Below are positions 34,776 through 45,232 of a DNA stretch of 64,000 nt, one piece after another. The position numbers and the translations under genes were made by a program. Under the pieces are notes generated by a model, which did no database searches, was not told where the DNA came from, and saw only the letters and a list, made by a program, of their open reading frames with translations. How positions within the stretch are numbered: position 1 is the first letter of the stretch; each line of letters begins with the position of its first letter. Origin of the DNA: an uncultured Hyphomonadaceae bacterium (GTDB taxonomy: Bacteria > Pseudomonadota > Alphaproteobacteria > Caulobacterales > Maricaulaceae); the NCBI GenBank assembly GCA_913058335.1, contig CAJXPX010000009.1, positions 62,001 to 126,000 on the forward strand. The letters run 5' to 3'.

Positions 34776-35555
34776 TTATTCTTCGTCCGGAATAGTCGCC
34801 ATAGCTTCTTCGGTCATATCAAAACTGTGAAAGACGGATGAAACATCATCCACGTCTTCAAGGGCGTCATTCAGGCGCATAACGGCTGCAGCCTGCTCTG
34901 GATTATCAATTTCGTTTTGGGCTTTCCAGACTAGGTTGACAGATTTAGCTTCACCGAATTTCTTTTCCAGCTCTCCTGCGACGGGGCCAAGATCATCCCG
35001 CGCTGTCCAGATCGTGTGAACTGGCTCATACTCGTCCCACTGATCATTGGCTTCATCATCCGTTTCGACATCCTCAGCGCCGGCCTCAATCGCTGCTTCC
35101 ATCATCTCGTCTTCGCTTGTGACAGCAAGGGGGTATTCAATTTTGCCCCACTGATCGAACATGAAAGTCACCGAACCGGTTTCGCCTAATGCGCCGCCAT
35201 TTTTGGAAAACGCCGTCCGCACAGCCATTGCGGCGCGGTTTTTATTGTCCGTGCTCGCTTCGACAATAAATCCAATTCCCCCAGGACCAAAGCCTTCATA
35301 GCGAATTTCCTCGTAATCGTCGCCCTCTCCTCCGGCACCTTTTTGAACGGCCCGGGTAATGTTGTCTTTTGGCATAGACTGGCCTTTGGCGTTGGCAATT
35401 GCCAAACGAAGGCGCGGGTTCATATCGGGGTCTTCACCGCCCATTTTTGCCGCAATGGTGATGTCTTTTGATAATTTTGAGAAAAGCTTGGAGCGCAATT
35501 TATCCTGACGACCTTTGCGGTGCTGGATATTGGCCCATTTGGAATGACCTGCCAT
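34776..35555 (-). CDS. yebC: YebC/PmpR family transcriptional or translational regulator
   Basis: A 259-residue cytosolic protein with the family start MAGHSKWANIQHRKGRQD, then PRLRLAIANAKGQSMPKDNI, YEGFGPGGIGFIVEA and TDNKNRAA. YebC proteins bind DNA as regulators in some bacteria and have recently been linked to relief of ribosome stalling at proline stretches; the latter is noteworthy because a neighbour encodes a very proline-rich protein (29.8-31.5 kb), though the link is only suggestive. The length is slightly above the usual ~248. Confidence 0.96.
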   Translation of the reverse strand: MAGHSKWANIQHRKGRQDKLRSKLFSKLSKDITIAAKMGGEDPDMNPRLRLAIANAKGQSMPKDNITRAVQKGAGGEGDDYEEIRYEGFGPGGIGFIVEASTDNKNRAAMAVRTAFSKNGGALGETGSVTFMFDQWGKIEYPLAVTSEDEMMEAAIEAGAEDVETDDEANDQWDEYEPVHTIWTARDDLGPVAGELEKKFGEAKSVNLVWKAQNEIDNPEQAAAVMRLNDALEDVDDVSSVFHSFDMTEEAMATIPDEE

Positions 35556-35858
35556 GGCGAGTCCTTATAGTAGTAAATCGAAAATTTGAGGCGTTCTAAG
35601 GGATAGGAGGAAGGGGAGCAAGAGCGATAAGCCGTATTGCACTCCGCGGCTCCGTCAAAACCGATCAAGATTGGCTATGGACAGATGATGAAAAAGACTT
35701 CGCGCCGCCTTATTTTTCATCGTTTTTGCTAAACAGGGCCGTCAGATCAACTCGCCTTATGTGATTAACCGATTGGCTTGTTCGCCGTCTTTCGATTGAA
35801 ACCAATTGCTGATAGTAAGTGTTTTGCATTTATCGTCTTCGAACTGTCGGAACACATC

Positions 35859-37253
35859 TTGACCCAGCCGGACCCTGCCAAAAGCAGATTGATCGCCATT
35901 TCTAACCGCACCGCTTTTGGATCAGAATCTAAAGCTGGGGGGTTAGCTGTGGCCGTATGGGACGCCCTGAATTCTTCTAATGGGCTATGGATGGGGTGGA
36001 GCGGAAAAATTTATGATTTCCCAAGTAACCGCTTTGCAGAAACTGAACAGGACGGCGTCAGTTTTGCGCTGTGTAATTACACTAAAACAGAATATGAAGA
36101 TTTTTATCTCGGCTATTCTAACAGTGTCTTATGGCCGGTTTTTCATGGCCGCGTCGATTTGGCGAAGTTTGACGATAATAACTTCAAAACCTATGTCGAT
36201 ATAAATAAACGTTTCGCTGAAAACACTGTGGAGATGGCCGCAGCCAACGACATTGTCTGGGTGCATGATTATCATTTCCTCTTGGTCGCAAAATTTTTGC
36301 GAGAAATGGGCTCCTCCTTACCTTGCGGATTTTTTCTACATATCCCTTTCCCTAGTCCGGATGCGTTTCGCTCCATCCCCGATCACAAACACCTTATAGA
36401 AGGTCTGATTTCCTATGATGTTATCGGACTTCAGGGGAAACGCGACGTTTCAAATCTAAAAATGTATTTGCAACAGGAAATGGATGCCAAGGAGGTGAGC
36501 GACACCGTGATGCGGGTAAATGGGCGCGAGGTAAGTCTTCTTCACTGTCCTATAGGTATAGACGTTACCTCTTTTGCGAAGGCGGCAAAGAATGAAACCG
36601 CTCGAAAAGCTTTAACCCGTCTCTCAAGTTTTCAACGCAATCGAAGCCTGGTTCTGGGCGTTGACCGTATGGATTATTCTAAGGGCCTGCCGCAACGGTT
36701 TGAGGGGATGGCAAAATTCTTTGATGATTATCCTGAACAACATGGCAAGGTTTCTTTCACTCAGGTCGCGCCGCCGTCTCGGGAAATGGTGGATGAATAT
36801 ATGCATTTGCGGGAAAGGCTCGACGCGCTGGCCGGACGTATTAACGGCGATTACGGTGACCTTGACTGGATTCCCATTCGTTATCTGGCGCGGGGATATA
36901 CCCGCGAAGAAGTGGCCGGACTTTTTCGTCTCGCCGAAGTGTGCTTGGTCACGCCTTTGCAAGACGGGATGAACCTTGTCGCCAAAGAATTTATCGCCAC
37001 TCAGGATCCGGAAGATCCCGGCGTTTTGGTTCTGTCGAAATTTGCCGGCGCGGCAGAACAGATGAAAGATGCCTTATTAGTTAATCCCCACAGCCCGACA
37101 GAAATCTCAAATGCCGTTGCCAAAGCCCTCGCCATGCCCCTGGAAGAACGTAAGAAACGCTGGCGATCCCTTTTTGACGGAATAATGTCCGAAGATATTG
37201 TCTGGTGGCGCGAGCGATTCCTAGCCGCCTTAAACGCTGTTTCTGCTAAATAG
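35859..37253 (+). CDS. otsA: Trehalose-6-phosphate synthase
   Basis: Retaining GT20 glycosyltransferase that joins UDP-glucose and glucose 6-phosphate. Core motifs: RLIAISNR near the N-terminus, GGLAVAVWDAL, GLWMGWSGK, VWVHDYHFLLV, FFLHIPFPSPD, LGVDRMDYSKGLPQR and DGMNLVAKEFIA. TTG at 35859 is used as the start, giving 464 residues and placing the sugar-binding strand six residues in, as in E. coli OtsA; the frame is open from a TTG at 35778, and no ATG or GTG exists, so the exact start is unsure. It is the first gene of a three-gene cluster; otsB starts 4 bp after its stop. Confidence 0.95.
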   Translation: MTQPDPAKSRLIAISNRTAFGSESKAGGLAVAVWDALNSSNGLWMGWSGKIYDFPSNRFAETEQDGVSFALCNYTKTEYEDFYLGYSNSVLWPVFHGRVDLAKFDDNNFKTYVDINKRFAENTVEMAAANDIVWVHDYHFLLVAKFLREMGSSLPCGFFLHIPFPSPDAFRSIPDHKHLIEGLISYDVIGLQGKRDVSNLKMYLQQEMDAKEVSDTVMRVNGREVSLLHCPIGIDVTSFAKAAKNETARKALTRLSSFQRNRSLVLGVDRMDYSKGLPQRFEGMAKFFDDYPEQHGKVSFTQVAPPSREMVDEYMHLRERLDALAGRINGDYGDLDWIPIRYLARGYTREEVAGLFRLAEVCLVTPLQDGMNLVAKEFIATQDPEDPGVLVLSKFAGAAEQMKDALLVNPHSPTEISNAVAKALAMPLEERKKRWRSLFDGIMSEDIVWWRERFLAALNAVSAK

Positions 37254-37257
37254 TTGG

Positions 37258-37995
37258 ATGCCGCCTTTTATGACATTCCCTGCTCCGCTCTCTTTAAAAG
37301 ACGCCTTGTTTCTCGATTTTGATGGAACGCTTGCGCCAATTCAGGAAGACGCCAGTAAGGTCGTCCTGCCCGAAGGCGGCGGAGATTTGATCCTAGAGTT
37401 GTCAAAAAAACTGGACGGCGCCGTCGCTCTGATCTCCGGCAGGGGATTACAAGATCTTTCCATGCGTGTCCCCAACGCGATCTGGAGATACGGTAATCAT
37501 GGTCTTTTCTCTGCCGGGCCTGGGGAAACCGCCCAAGCCCCCGCCACCTTTTTGGCGGATGATTTCAGACGCAGCCTCGCCGCGCTGACGGTTCCTCTCA
37601 AAGGCGTTGAATTAGAAGAAAAAGGCCCGGTCGTTGCTATCCATTACAGAAAAGCCCCCGATGCCGAGACAGTTTTAAGAGAACATCTTCCGTCTCTCAC
37701 CGCAAAGTTTCCCAACTATAATCTGCAAGAAGGAAAATGTATCTTTGAGATTAAACCCAAAGACGCCAATAAAGGCGAATGTGTCAGGCGGGTTATGGAC
37801 GAGACGCCGTTTAAAGGACGCCGTCCAGTCATGATCGGAGATGATACGACCGATGAGGACGCTTTCAGGGTTGTAAACAATCTGGGCGGACTATCAATAA
37901 AAGTCGGGGAAGAAAAATCCATAGCGCAATACCGACTGCCGGATGTGGCCGCCGTCCATAAATATTTGAAAGAGTTTCATGACAAACACAACTAG
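37258..37995 (+). CDS. otsB: Trehalose-6-phosphate phosphatase
   Basis: HAD-superfamily phosphatase giving free trehalose. Motif I is FLDFDGTLAP with the two catalytic Asp, motif II the Ser in ALISGRGL, the substrate-cap region RYGNHGLF, and motif IV IGDDTTDEDAF. The 245-residue length is typical. It sits 4 bp after otsA and its last 17 bp overlap the GH15 gene, so all three are one transcript. Confidence 0.95.
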   Translation: MPPFMTFPAPLSLKDALFLDFDGTLAPIQEDASKVVLPEGGGDLILELSKKLDGAVALISGRGLQDLSMRVPNAIWRYGNHGLFSAGPGETAQAPATFLADDFRRSLAALTVPLKGVELEEKGPVVAIHYRKAPDAETVLREHLPSLTAKFPNYNLQEGKCIFEIKPKDANKGECVRRVMDETPFKGRRPVMIGDDTTDEDAFRVVNNLGGLSIKVGEEKSIAQYRLPDVAAVHKYLKEFHDKHN

Positions 37996-39769
37996 ACAGG
38001 AACAGGGACTGGACCTTGGCATTGTCGGCAATGGGACAGTTGCGGGACTCATCGACAGGCGCGGAGCCTATCGCTGGCTCTGTCTCCCGCGGCTGGACGG
38101 AGAACCCGTTTTTAATAGCCTGATGAATGGCGGCGGTACATTTGGGGTCTGGATGGAAAATCTGGAGAAACACAGCCAGACCTACGAAAAAAATACAGCC
38201 ATTCTCCGGACGCGTCTCGAAGCCAAAGATGGCAGCATATTGGAAATCGTCGATTTCTCTCCGCGCTTTGACAAAAACGGGCGGACCTTTCGACCTGCTG
38301 CCATTGTGCGGCAGTTCCATGTGATTGCAGGCGAGCCTAAAATCGCCATCACCCTGTCCGTCGAAGCTGAGTGGGGGAAAACGAAAATTAAACCCAAGCG
38401 CGGAGTTAATCATATCCGATATGAATCCGAAGACACCCGCTTTCGAATTACAACAGACGCACCTGTTTCTTATGTCATGAACGGGACACAGTTCCTACTC
38501 GATAACGATGTAACCTTTATCCTAAACACTGACGAAGCTTTGGCCGATAGCGTCCACGCCGTGGCGGATGATTGGTATCGCCGCACAGCAAGTTACTGGT
38601 ACCGCTGGTCGCGCAGCCTTGCCATTCCGATTGAATGGCAAGACGCCGTTATCCGCGCCGCGATTACACTCAAGCTCTGCGTCTTCGAGGAAACAGGCGG
38701 AATTGTTGCGGCGCTGACCACATCTATTCCTGAACATTCCGGCTCACAGCGAAACTGGGACTATCGCTATTGCTGGATTCGGGACGCTTATTTCTCGGTC
38801 ACAGCCCTTAACCGACTGTCCGAAATGGAAACGCTTGAGCACTATATGCGCTGGGTCCGCAATATTGTGTCCCATTCCAAAGGCGGCCATATCCAGCCCG
38901 TCTACGGCATTAGCCTTGAGGAAAATATTACCGAAACCATCGCCGAAGCCCTGCCCGGTTATGGCGATATGGGACCGGTGCGTGTGGGAAATCAGGCGGC
39001 GGAACATATCCAGCATGACGTTTACGGCCAAATCGTGCTCGGCGTGGCGCAAAGCTTTTTCGATAAACGTCTTCTCAATAATCCCGGCCTCGCCGAGTTT
39101 AAAGCCCTAGAGCCTGTGGGCGAGCGGGCCTATGCCATGCACGACCAACCGGATGCGGGGATATGGGAATTTCGCACTATCGCACAGGTTCACACGTCTT
39201 CGGCAATAATGTGCTGGGCCGCCTGTGACCGCCTCTCTCGTATTGCCGCACATCTTGGGCAGACTGACCGCGAAACCTATTGGGAAGAACGCGCCGGGCT
39301 CATCCACCAGAAAATCCTTGCCGAAGCTTGGAACGAAGAACGCAACGCCTTCACTGCGGCTTTTGGCGGAGAGGCACTCGACGCCTCCGTTCTTCTCATG
39401 GCCGAGATCGGGTTTCTCACCGCGCAAGACCCCCGCTATGTCAGCACAGTAGAAGCGATAGAGGCGGAGCTGCGCGAAGGCGACCATATTTATCGCTATA
39501 AGGTCGAGGACGATTTTGGCCGGCCCCAAACTGCCTTCACCGCCTGTACCTTCTGGTATATCGACGCCCTGTCGCGCATCGGACGCAAAGACGAAGCTCG
39601 GCGCCTGTTCGAAAATATCCTTTCGACCCGCAATCATCTTGGCCTGCTCTCCGAAGATGTCGACACAGAAACGGGAGAGCTTTGGGGCAATTTCCCGCAA
39701 ACCTATTGCATGGTCGGAATAATCAATTCCGCCGCGCTATTAAGTAGAAAATGGACGGAGACAATTTAA
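37979..39769 (+). CDS. Glycoside hydrolase family 15 protein, probable trehalase
   Basis: A 596-residue enzyme with the N-terminal beta-sandwich domain of bacterial GH15 proteins (GLDLGIVGNGTVAGLIDRRG, WLCLPRLDGEPVF) and an (alpha/alpha)6 barrel carrying RNWDYRYCWIRDAYFSV, GVRVGNQAAEHIQHDVYGQ-like sequence (here PVRVGNQAAEHIQHD) and, near the end, GLLSEDVDTETGELWGNFPQTY. No signal peptide. GH15 covers glucoamylases and the mycobacterial-type alpha,alpha-trehalase. Overlap with otsB points to trehalose as substrate, an inference from context. A terminator follows at 39788. Confidence 0.9.
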   Translation: MTNTTRQEQGLDLGIVGNGTVAGLIDRRGAYRWLCLPRLDGEPVFNSLMNGGGTFGVWMENLEKHSQTYEKNTAILRTRLEAKDGSILEIVDFSPRFDKNGRTFRPAAIVRQFHVIAGEPKIAITLSVEAEWGKTKIKPKRGVNHIRYESEDTRFRITTDAPVSYVMNGTQFLLDNDVTFILNTDEALADSVHAVADDWYRRTASYWYRWSRSLAIPIEWQDAVIRAAITLKLCVFEETGGIVAALTTSIPEHSGSQRNWDYRYCWIRDAYFSVTALNRLSEMETLEHYMRWVRNIVSHSKGGHIQPVYGISLEENITETIAEALPGYGDMGPVRVGNQAAEHIQHDVYGQIVLGVAQSFFDKRLLNNPGLAEFKALEPVGERAYAMHDQPDAGIWEFRTIAQVHTSSAIMCWAACDRLSRIAAHLGQTDRETYWEERAGLIHQKILAEAWNEERNAFTAAFGGEALDASVLLMAEIGFLTAQDPRYVSTVEAIEAELREGDHIYRYKVEDDFGRPQTAFTACTFWYIDALSRIGRKDEARRLFENILSTRNHLGLLSEDVDTETGELWGNFPQTYCMVGIINSAALLSRKWTETI

Positions 39770-39787
39770 GCATTCCGATCCCTGAAT

Positions 39788-39808
39788 AATCCCTCAATAG
39801 GGATTTTG
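39788..39808 (+). terminator. Terminator of the trehalose cluster
   Basis: AATCCCT (39788-39794) and AGGGATT (39799-39805) around CAAT, then TT. The stem is modest and the T run short. Confidence 0.65.
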
Positions 39809-40214
39809 CCGTGTCCGCCGAGATTTATTTCACTCTTCCTCCTCGGGAAGAATCTGAATTATTTTGGCGGTCGAGGACAGTGCCTCTTCTGATTTTATAA
39901 ACGGTTTTGCCTAGCGTATCGAACTCTTGCTCTACCCAAATATCAGGCGCAGATATTGGACCTCATTACAAGTGACCACTCGAAACTTATTAGCGTCAAC
40001 CCAATGGGAAACCAATAAATCAACCTGGCCCTCCCTTCATATTCTCCAATCCTACTCTAGTAAATTCAGCTAACTTGTTTTCCTTTGCAAACAGAGTATT
40101 CCGTAACGAGAGAAATATTCCGCCAAATCCTCATTTTTTTGGAACTATCCTTATTGCCAGGGCATTTAAAAATAGCCACTGGTTGTTTTACACTTTCGTA
40201 CAAAGATATATTTC
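39809..40214. other. Gene-free interval with a possible decayed reading frame
   Basis: About 400 bp before paoA. On the minus strand a short frame ending at the TAA at 39825-39827 reads APDIWVEQEFDTLGKTVYKI and on for some 20 residues, and a second short frame continues the same sense upstream in another phase. This could be the remnant of a small gene. No promoter for paoA can be picked out with confidence. Confidence 0.3.
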
Positions 40215-40856
40215 ATGATAAAAATCGAAGAACATCATTTTTCACGCCGAACAGTATTGTTATGCGGGACCGCCACGTCCGTTCTTGTGTTCGCCGGGGG
40301 TTGGTCTGGTTTTGCAGTCGCAAAAGAGCAAATTTCCAACACGACAAAAATACCGGTTTCGTTCAAGGTGAATGGAGCTGAGAAAAATCTGGTTCTAGAT
40401 ACCCGCGTCACCTTATTGGATGCTCTACGCGAGCATCTTGACCTGACGGGGACGAAAAAAGGTTGTGATCAAGGCCAGTGCGGCGCTTGTACCGTTATTG
40501 TAAATGGCGAACGCATTAATTCCTGTCTGACATTGGCAGCCATGCATGAGGGCGACGAGATTACAACAATTGAAGGCCTCGGCACGCCGGATGACCTTCA
40601 TGAAATGCAAGCCGCCTTTGTCAAACATGACGGTTATCAATGCGGATATTGTACACCCGGACAAATTTGCTCCGCTGTGTCTGTTCTTAAAGAGATCGAA
40701 GCAGGCATTCCAAGCCATGTTACCGCGGATATCACGGGGGGTATGAGCGTAAGTAATGATGAAATGCGTGAGCGCATGAGCGGGAATATTTGTCGCTGCG
40801 GGGCTTATTCCAATATTTTAGATGCCATGACAGAAGTCGCGGAGGCAAGCGCATGA
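40215..40856 (+). CDS. paoA: Periplasmic aldehyde oxidoreductase, 2Fe-2S subunit
   Basis: Small iron-sulfur subunit of a xanthine oxidase-family molybdoenzyme, 213 residues. A twin-arginine signal ([20 protein letters not shown]) is present, as in E. coli PaoA (YagT), so the folded complex is exported to the periplasm through this subunit. Two 2Fe-2S clusters are visible: [16 protein letters not shown] with a further Cys in NSCLT, and the helical-domain pair CGYCTPGQ and GNICRCGAY. The next gene begins with ATGA overlap. Electrons pass from the molybdenum site via these clusters to FAD. Confidence 0.95.
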   Translation: MIKIEEHHFSRRTVLLCGTATSVLVFAGGWSGFAVAKEQISNTTKIPVSFKVNGAEKNLVLDTRVTLLDALREHLDLTGTKKGCDQGQCGACTVIVNGERINSCLTLAAMHEGDEITTIEGLGTPDDLHEMQAAFVKHDGYQCGYCTPGQICSAVSVLKEIEAGIPSHVTADITGGMSVSNDEMRERMSGNICRCGAYSNILDAMTEVAEASA

Positions 40857-41803
40857 GACCTTTCACCTTTGAACGCGCCACTTCTGTTGAAGACGCCGTA
40901 ACTAAAGCGGCGGCGAAACCGAATTCGAAATTCATCGCAGGGGGAACGAATTTACTGGATTTGATGAAACTCCAGATCGAAACCCCGCCTCACCTCATTG
41001 ATGTTAATCACATTGGCTTGGACGAAATTGAAGAGACAGAGGAAGGTGGTCTGCGGATTGGAGCCCTGGTTTCTAATACCGCCTTGGCCGCCGATAGCCG
41101 AATTAGACAGAATTACGGTGTTTTGAGTCGCGCTCTGGTCGCAGGGGCGTCTGGTCAGCTTCGTAATAAAGCGACGACAGGCGGCAATCTCTTGCAGCGC
41201 ACACGCTGTCCTTATTTTTACGATACCAACATGCCTTGTAATAAACGCGAACCCGACTCCGGTTGCTCCGCCATGGGCGGCTTTTCCCGTCAGCTCGGTG
41301 TTGTGGGCACGAGTGAAAATTGCATCGCAACCTATCCCGGCGATATGGCCGTTGCCCTGCGTGTTCTGGATGCGACAATCGAGACGCAGCGTCCAGCCGA
41401 GAAAGCGCCTCGCATGTTAACTCTCGACGATTTTTACCGCTTGCCCGGGGATAGTCCAAACATTGAGACTGTGTTGGAGCCTGGCGAGCTCATTACCGCT
41501 GTCCACCTCCCTGCTCCCGTCACAGGTAAACATATTTATAAGAAAGTCCGCGACCGCGCCTCTTATGCGTTTGCGGTTGTATCTATTGCAGCCATTTTAA
41601 AAGAAGACGGCACAGGGCGTTTTGCCTGTGGCGGCTTGGCTCCTAGGCCATGGCGAGACGCTAAAGCCGAGGCACTATTGCCTGACGCCAAAGCCGCAAC
41701 GGCGCAACTCCTCGCTGAGGCAAGTCCAACAGACCAAAATCAGTTTAAGATTAAACTCACCGAACGCGCACTCTCGAGTGTGATTGCTGAGGCCAGCTCA
41801 TGA
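40853..41803 (+). CDS. paoB: Aldehyde oxidoreductase, FAD-binding subunit
   Basis: Medium flavin subunit, 316 residues, homologous to PaoB (YagS). The N-terminal [16 protein letters not shown] and the FAD-site [13 protein letters not shown] are typical. [24 protein letters not shown] segment follows with the extra cysteines ([29 protein letters not shown]) that in PaoB-type subunits bind an additional 4Fe-4S cluster. ATG at 40853 overlaps the paoA stop by 4 bp; the in-frame sequence upstream is inside paoA and not conserved. No signal peptide: it is exported as a passenger of PaoA. Confidence 0.94.
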   Translation: MRPFTFERATSVEDAVTKAAAKPNSKFIAGGTNLLDLMKLQIETPPHLIDVNHIGLDEIEETEEGGLRIGALVSNTALAADSRIRQNYGVLSRALVAGASGQLRNKATTGGNLLQRTRCPYFYDTNMPCNKREPDSGCSAMGGFSRQLGVVGTSENCIATYPGDMAVALRVLDATIETQRPAEKAPRMLTLDDFYRLPGDSPNIETVLEPGELITAVHLPAPVTGKHIYKKVRDRASYAFAVVSIAAILKEDGTGRFACGGLAPRPWRDAKAEALLPDAKAATAQLLAEASPTDQNQFKIKLTERALSSVIAEASS

Positions 41804-43992
41804 AATTTACTAAACCCGCCCCTAAGAATCCCATCGACAACCAGACTGTCATGGGCAAGCCAACACCCCGAATAGATGGCCCATTAAAAACTACGGGTCA
41901 GGCCACTTACGCGTATGAATGGAAGGACGTTGTTGAAAACCCCGCTTATGGCTGGATTATCGGCAGTTCCATTGCCAATGGGCGAATAAAATCTATGAAA
42001 TTGGATGCAGCAAAATCTGCGCCCGGGGTTATTGATATTCTCACCTATAAAAATGCTGGAATTAAGCATAAGGGTGACAATAGTTCTGCGCAGCAAATTG
42101 CTGGCCCTAAAGTTGAGCACTATCACCAAGCTGTTGCTATGGTTATTGCGGAATCCTTTGAGGAAGCCCGGGCTGCAGCAGAGTTGGTTGAGATCAGCTA
42201 TACCAAATCCAAAGGCAAATATGTGCTCGAAGACACGCTTTCGAGCGCGAAGAAAACGGATCAACAAAAAGATGTTTCTGTCGGAGATTTTGCTTCTGCC
42301 TATGAAAGTGCGCCTGTAAAGCTCGATGTTACTTACAAAACCTCGCGTCATTCACATGCCATGATGGAACCACACGCCACCATTGCTAATTGGGAAGACA
42401 ACAAAGTGACTGTTTGGACCGCCAATCAGATGATTAACTGGAGCAAGACCAGTTTAGCCAAAGTCTTAGGCGTCTCAAAAGAAGATGTCCGGCTTGTCTC
42501 GCCTTTCATCGGCGGGGGATTTGGCGGCAAACTCTTTATACTCTCCGACGCATCCCTTGCAGCTGCTGGCGCGCGCCTGACAAAACGCCCCGTCAAAGTC
42601 ACTCTTCAAAGAGCGCTGATATTTAATAATACAGCCCATCGCGCCTCAACAATTCAAAATATGCGATTAGGCGCAAATGAAAACGGCGAACTTACGGCTG
42701 TGGCTCATAAAAATTGGTCCTCTGCTTTGCCTGAAGGGGGTCCGGAAAGCGGTGTTTTAACCACTGGGCCGTCTTATAAAACGCCTAATATGCTGCTGGA
42801 AACTCGGCTATCGGTCACAAACCTTCCGCCTGTAAGTGCTATGCGGGCGCCCGGAGATATGCCTGGCTCCATCGCTATCGAAGTTGCTATGGATGAAATG
42901 GCCGAAAAGCTCAAATTAGACCCGATTGAGTTTCGTCTTTTGAATGACACACAAACTAATCCTGAAACAGGTAAGCCTTTCTCACGCCGTAAACTCGCGG
43001 AATGCCTGCAACAAGGCGCTGAAAAATTTGGTTGGAGTGATCGAAGCTCTGTCCCGGCCCAAAAACGGGAAGGGTCAAAATTAATTGGGATGGGCGTGGC
43101 CTCTGCCGTTCGCGGCGGACCGGCTAGCAAATCTGCCGCGCGTGTTCAGCTTACCACTGACAATAAGCTGATTGTTGAGACTGATATGACAGATATCGGC
43201 ACAGGAAGTTACACAATTCTGGCGCAAACAGCCGCAGAGATGATGGGCTTACCCCTGAGCGATGTTGATGTGCGCTTGGGAGATTCTAATTTCCCCGCAG
43301 CTGCCGGGTCTGGCGGACAGTGGGGCGCAACAAGTTCAACATCTGGCGTGTATGTTGCCTGTGTAAACTTACGAAAAAAGATTACGGATCAACTTGGTCT
43401 TAATGCGGATACTGCGACATTTGAAAATGGAAATGTAACGGAATCGGGCAAAAGTACGTCTTTGTCGAGCATCGTTAAATCAGGTCCTATAGAAGCCGAA
43501 GGAGAAATTGATTTCTCCGGACGCGGAGATGATCATTCATATTATACATTCGGCGCCCATTTCGTTGAAGTTGAAGTTGATATTTACACGGCCGAAACAC
43601 GGATACGGCGCATGCTCGCCGTGTGTGATTCTGGCCGCATTTTCAACCCTGTCTCGGCTCGCAGCCAGGTCATTGGCGGTATGACGATGGGCGCCGGTGC
43701 AGCTCTTATGGAAGAGCTGCATGTTGACCCGCGTTACGGCCATTTGGCCAATCACGATTTGGCACAATATGAAGTGCCCGTGCACATGGATATTCCTCAC
43801 CAAGAGGTTTTCTTTTTAGAAGGTGAAGACCCCCTTGCTTCCCCCACCAAAGGAAGCGGTGTCGGCGAACTCGGCATTTGCGGCGTAAGCGCCGCAATTG
43901 GGAACGCAATTTATAATGCGACAGGTGTCAGGGTTCGGGAATTTCCAATCACAATGGAAAAACTCTTAAATGAAATGCCGGTTGAAGTTTAA
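41800..43992 (+). CDS. paoC: Aldehyde oxidoreductase, molybdenum-binding subunit
   Basis: Large catalytic subunit, 730 residues, homologous to PaoC (YagR). It has the family opening [23 protein letters not shown], the Moco-contact segments [11 protein letters not shown] and MRAPGDMPG, and the C-terminal [20 protein letters not shown] with the likely catalytic Glu (GVGELG). The enzyme oxidises aromatic aldehydes to acids in E. coli; the substrate here is unknown. It overlaps paoB by 4 bp. The facing mo/moa operon supplies the cofactor. Confidence 0.95.
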   Translation: MKFTKPAPKNPIDNQTVMGKPTPRIDGPLKTTGQATYAYEWKDVVENPAYGWIIGSSIANGRIKSMKLDAAKSAPGVIDILTYKNAGIKHKGDNSSAQQIAGPKVEHYHQAVAMVIAESFEEARAAAELVEISYTKSKGKYVLEDTLSSAKKTDQQKDVSVGDFASAYESAPVKLDVTYKTSRHSHAMMEPHATIANWEDNKVTVWTANQMINWSKTSLAKVLGVSKEDVRLVSPFIGGGFGGKLFILSDASLAAAGARLTKRPVKVTLQRALIFNNTAHRASTIQNMRLGANENGELTAVAHKNWSSALPEGGPESGVLTTGPSYKTPNMLLETRLSVTNLPPVSAMRAPGDMPGSIAIEVAMDEMAEKLKLDPIEFRLLNDTQTNPETGKPFSRRKLAECLQQGAEKFGWSDRSSVPAQKREGSKLIGMGVASAVRGGPASKSAARVQLTTDNKLIVETDMTDIGTGSYTILAQTAAEMMGLPLSDVDVRLGDSNFPAAAGSGGQWGATSSTSGVYVACVNLRKKITDQLGLNADTATFENGNVTESGKSTSLSSIVKSGPIEAEGEIDFSGRGDDHSYYTFGAHFVEVEVDIYTAETRIRRMLAVCDSGRIFNPVSARSQVIGGMTMGAGAALMEELHVDPRYGHLANHDLAQYEVPVHMDIPHQEVFFLEGEDPLASPTKGSGVGELGICGVSAAIGNAIYNATGVRVREFPITMEKLLNEMPVEV

Positions 43993-44021
43993 AGCTTTTA
44001 CTCAAAATTTGAGCCTATTAT

Positions 44022-44056
44022 ATAAAAACGCTGCTATCATATAGCGGCGTTTTTAT
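44022..44056. terminator. Bidirectional terminator between paoC and moeA
   Basis: A 16-bp stem, ATAAAAACGCTGCTAT (44022-44037) with ATAGCGGCGTTTTTAT (44041-44056), one G-T wobble, loop CAT. A runs on one side and T runs on the other make it work in both directions for the convergent operons. Confidence 0.92.
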
Positions 44057-44083
44057 ATTCATTTAGTTGCAATATAAGGGGTG

Positions 44084-45232
44084 CTAAAGATAAATAACCT
44101 CTAATTTATCTCCGCTTTGAACTTTATCGCTTCCAGCTCTCCGCCGCACAAGCGCATTCGCTCTGGCCAATGGTCTGATTAAGCCGCTATCTTGTTTGGG
44201 CAGTATTTCAGCGCCGTCAGAACGAATAATCGCTCTTAAATATTCCTCACGGCCGCCTCCGGCTGGTATGTCTATATACGCTGTTTCAACACCCGTTTTT
44301 AGCGTTTTTCCAATTAAAGCGGGAAGGAATATATGCGTACAAACCCAAGCTGAACTCGGATTGCCCGGCAACCCGAGAACATATGTTTTCCCTTTTTTAG
44401 AAAACCAAGTCGGTTTTCCGGGTTTAACGGCAACTTTTGAAAATATTGGCTTGAAATCCAAAGCCTCAAAAGCCGATTGCATGTAATCGTAATCTCCAAC
44501 GGACGCGCCCCCTATTGGAATTATAATGTCGAGCTTGTCCAGTTCCGGCTCAATCCGGGCCAATATATCATCCAAATCATCTTTGGCGATACCGAGGTCG
44601 ATAGTTTCGACGCCCCAGCTTTGTAACAGCGCTATTAAACCGGGGCCATTCGCATCCATGATTTGGCCCTCCGCAGGATCCGTTCCCGGCGGGACGAGTT
44701 CATCTCCGCCGCGCAAAATTCCAATACGGGGGCAGGACTTTACTTCCAAACGCGAAACGCCGGCAGCAGCCATAAGCATTATATGAGATGGCTCAATCTT
44801 GGTGTCTTTTTCAATTAAAATGTCACCTTTTGAAAAATCCAAGCCTCTGGCCCGAATAAAGTTTGGGCCGGAAATATCTTTCAAGCTAATCCCCTGACCG
44901 TCTCTATTTACATTTTCCTGCATAATGACGCGATCAGCTCCGGCCGGTAAGTAAGCTCCCGTAAATATTCGAATGGCTTCGCCTGCCCCTATCTCGCCGG
45001 TAAAAGGTTCGCCGGCTCGGGATTCTCCGACGATCTCATATTGCTCATCAAGCTTAGCATTTCTAAGGGCGTAACCATCCATAACGGACACATCCGCTGG
45101 CGGTTGGGTCAGTCGCGACGAAACATCTTTAGCGAGTGTCCGTCCCAAAGCCTCTTGCAGGACTATTTCTTCTTGGCCGAGCGTAAGCTTATGCTCCGCG
45201 ATTAAACCAAGCGCCTCATCAACAGAAATCAT
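44084..45232 (-). CDS. moeA: Molybdopterin molybdenumtransferase MoeA
   Basis: Inserts molybdate into adenylylated molybdopterin. The 382-residue protein has the opening ISVDEALGLI, SVMDGYALR, RIFTGAYLPAGADRVIMQE, the GDELVPPG-type domain, PIGGASVGDYDYM, and KVAVKPGKPTWF followed by GLPGNPSSAWV. Domain IV forms the C-terminus. It is the last gene of a nine-gene minus-strand operon; its start overlaps moaC by 4 bp. The convergent paoC gene lies beyond a shared terminator. Confidence 0.96.
   Translation of the reverse strand: MISVDEALGLIAEHKLTLGQEEIVLQEALGRTLAKDVSSRLTQPPADVSVMDGYALRNAKLDEQYEIVGESRAGEPFTGEIGAGEAIRIFTGAYLPAGADRVIMQENVNRDGQGISLKDISGPNFIRARGLDFSKGDILIEKDTKIEPSHIMLMAAAGVSRLEVKSCPRIGILRGGDELVPPGTDPAEGQIMDANGPGLIALLQSWGVETIDLGIAKDDLDDILARIEPELDKLDIIIPIGGASVGDYDYMQSAFEALDFKPIFSKVAVKPGKPTWFSKKGKTYVLGLPGNPSSAWVCTHIFLPALIGKTLKTGVETAYIDIPAGGGREEYLRAIIRSDGAEILPKQDSGLIRPLARANALVRRRAGSDKVQSGDKLEVIYL

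Noticed and set aside
43993-44083. Moco riboswitch near the molybdenum genes
   Set aside because: The interval is filled by a bidirectional terminator between convergent operons, and the operon start (49754-49770) is too short to hold a riboswitch.
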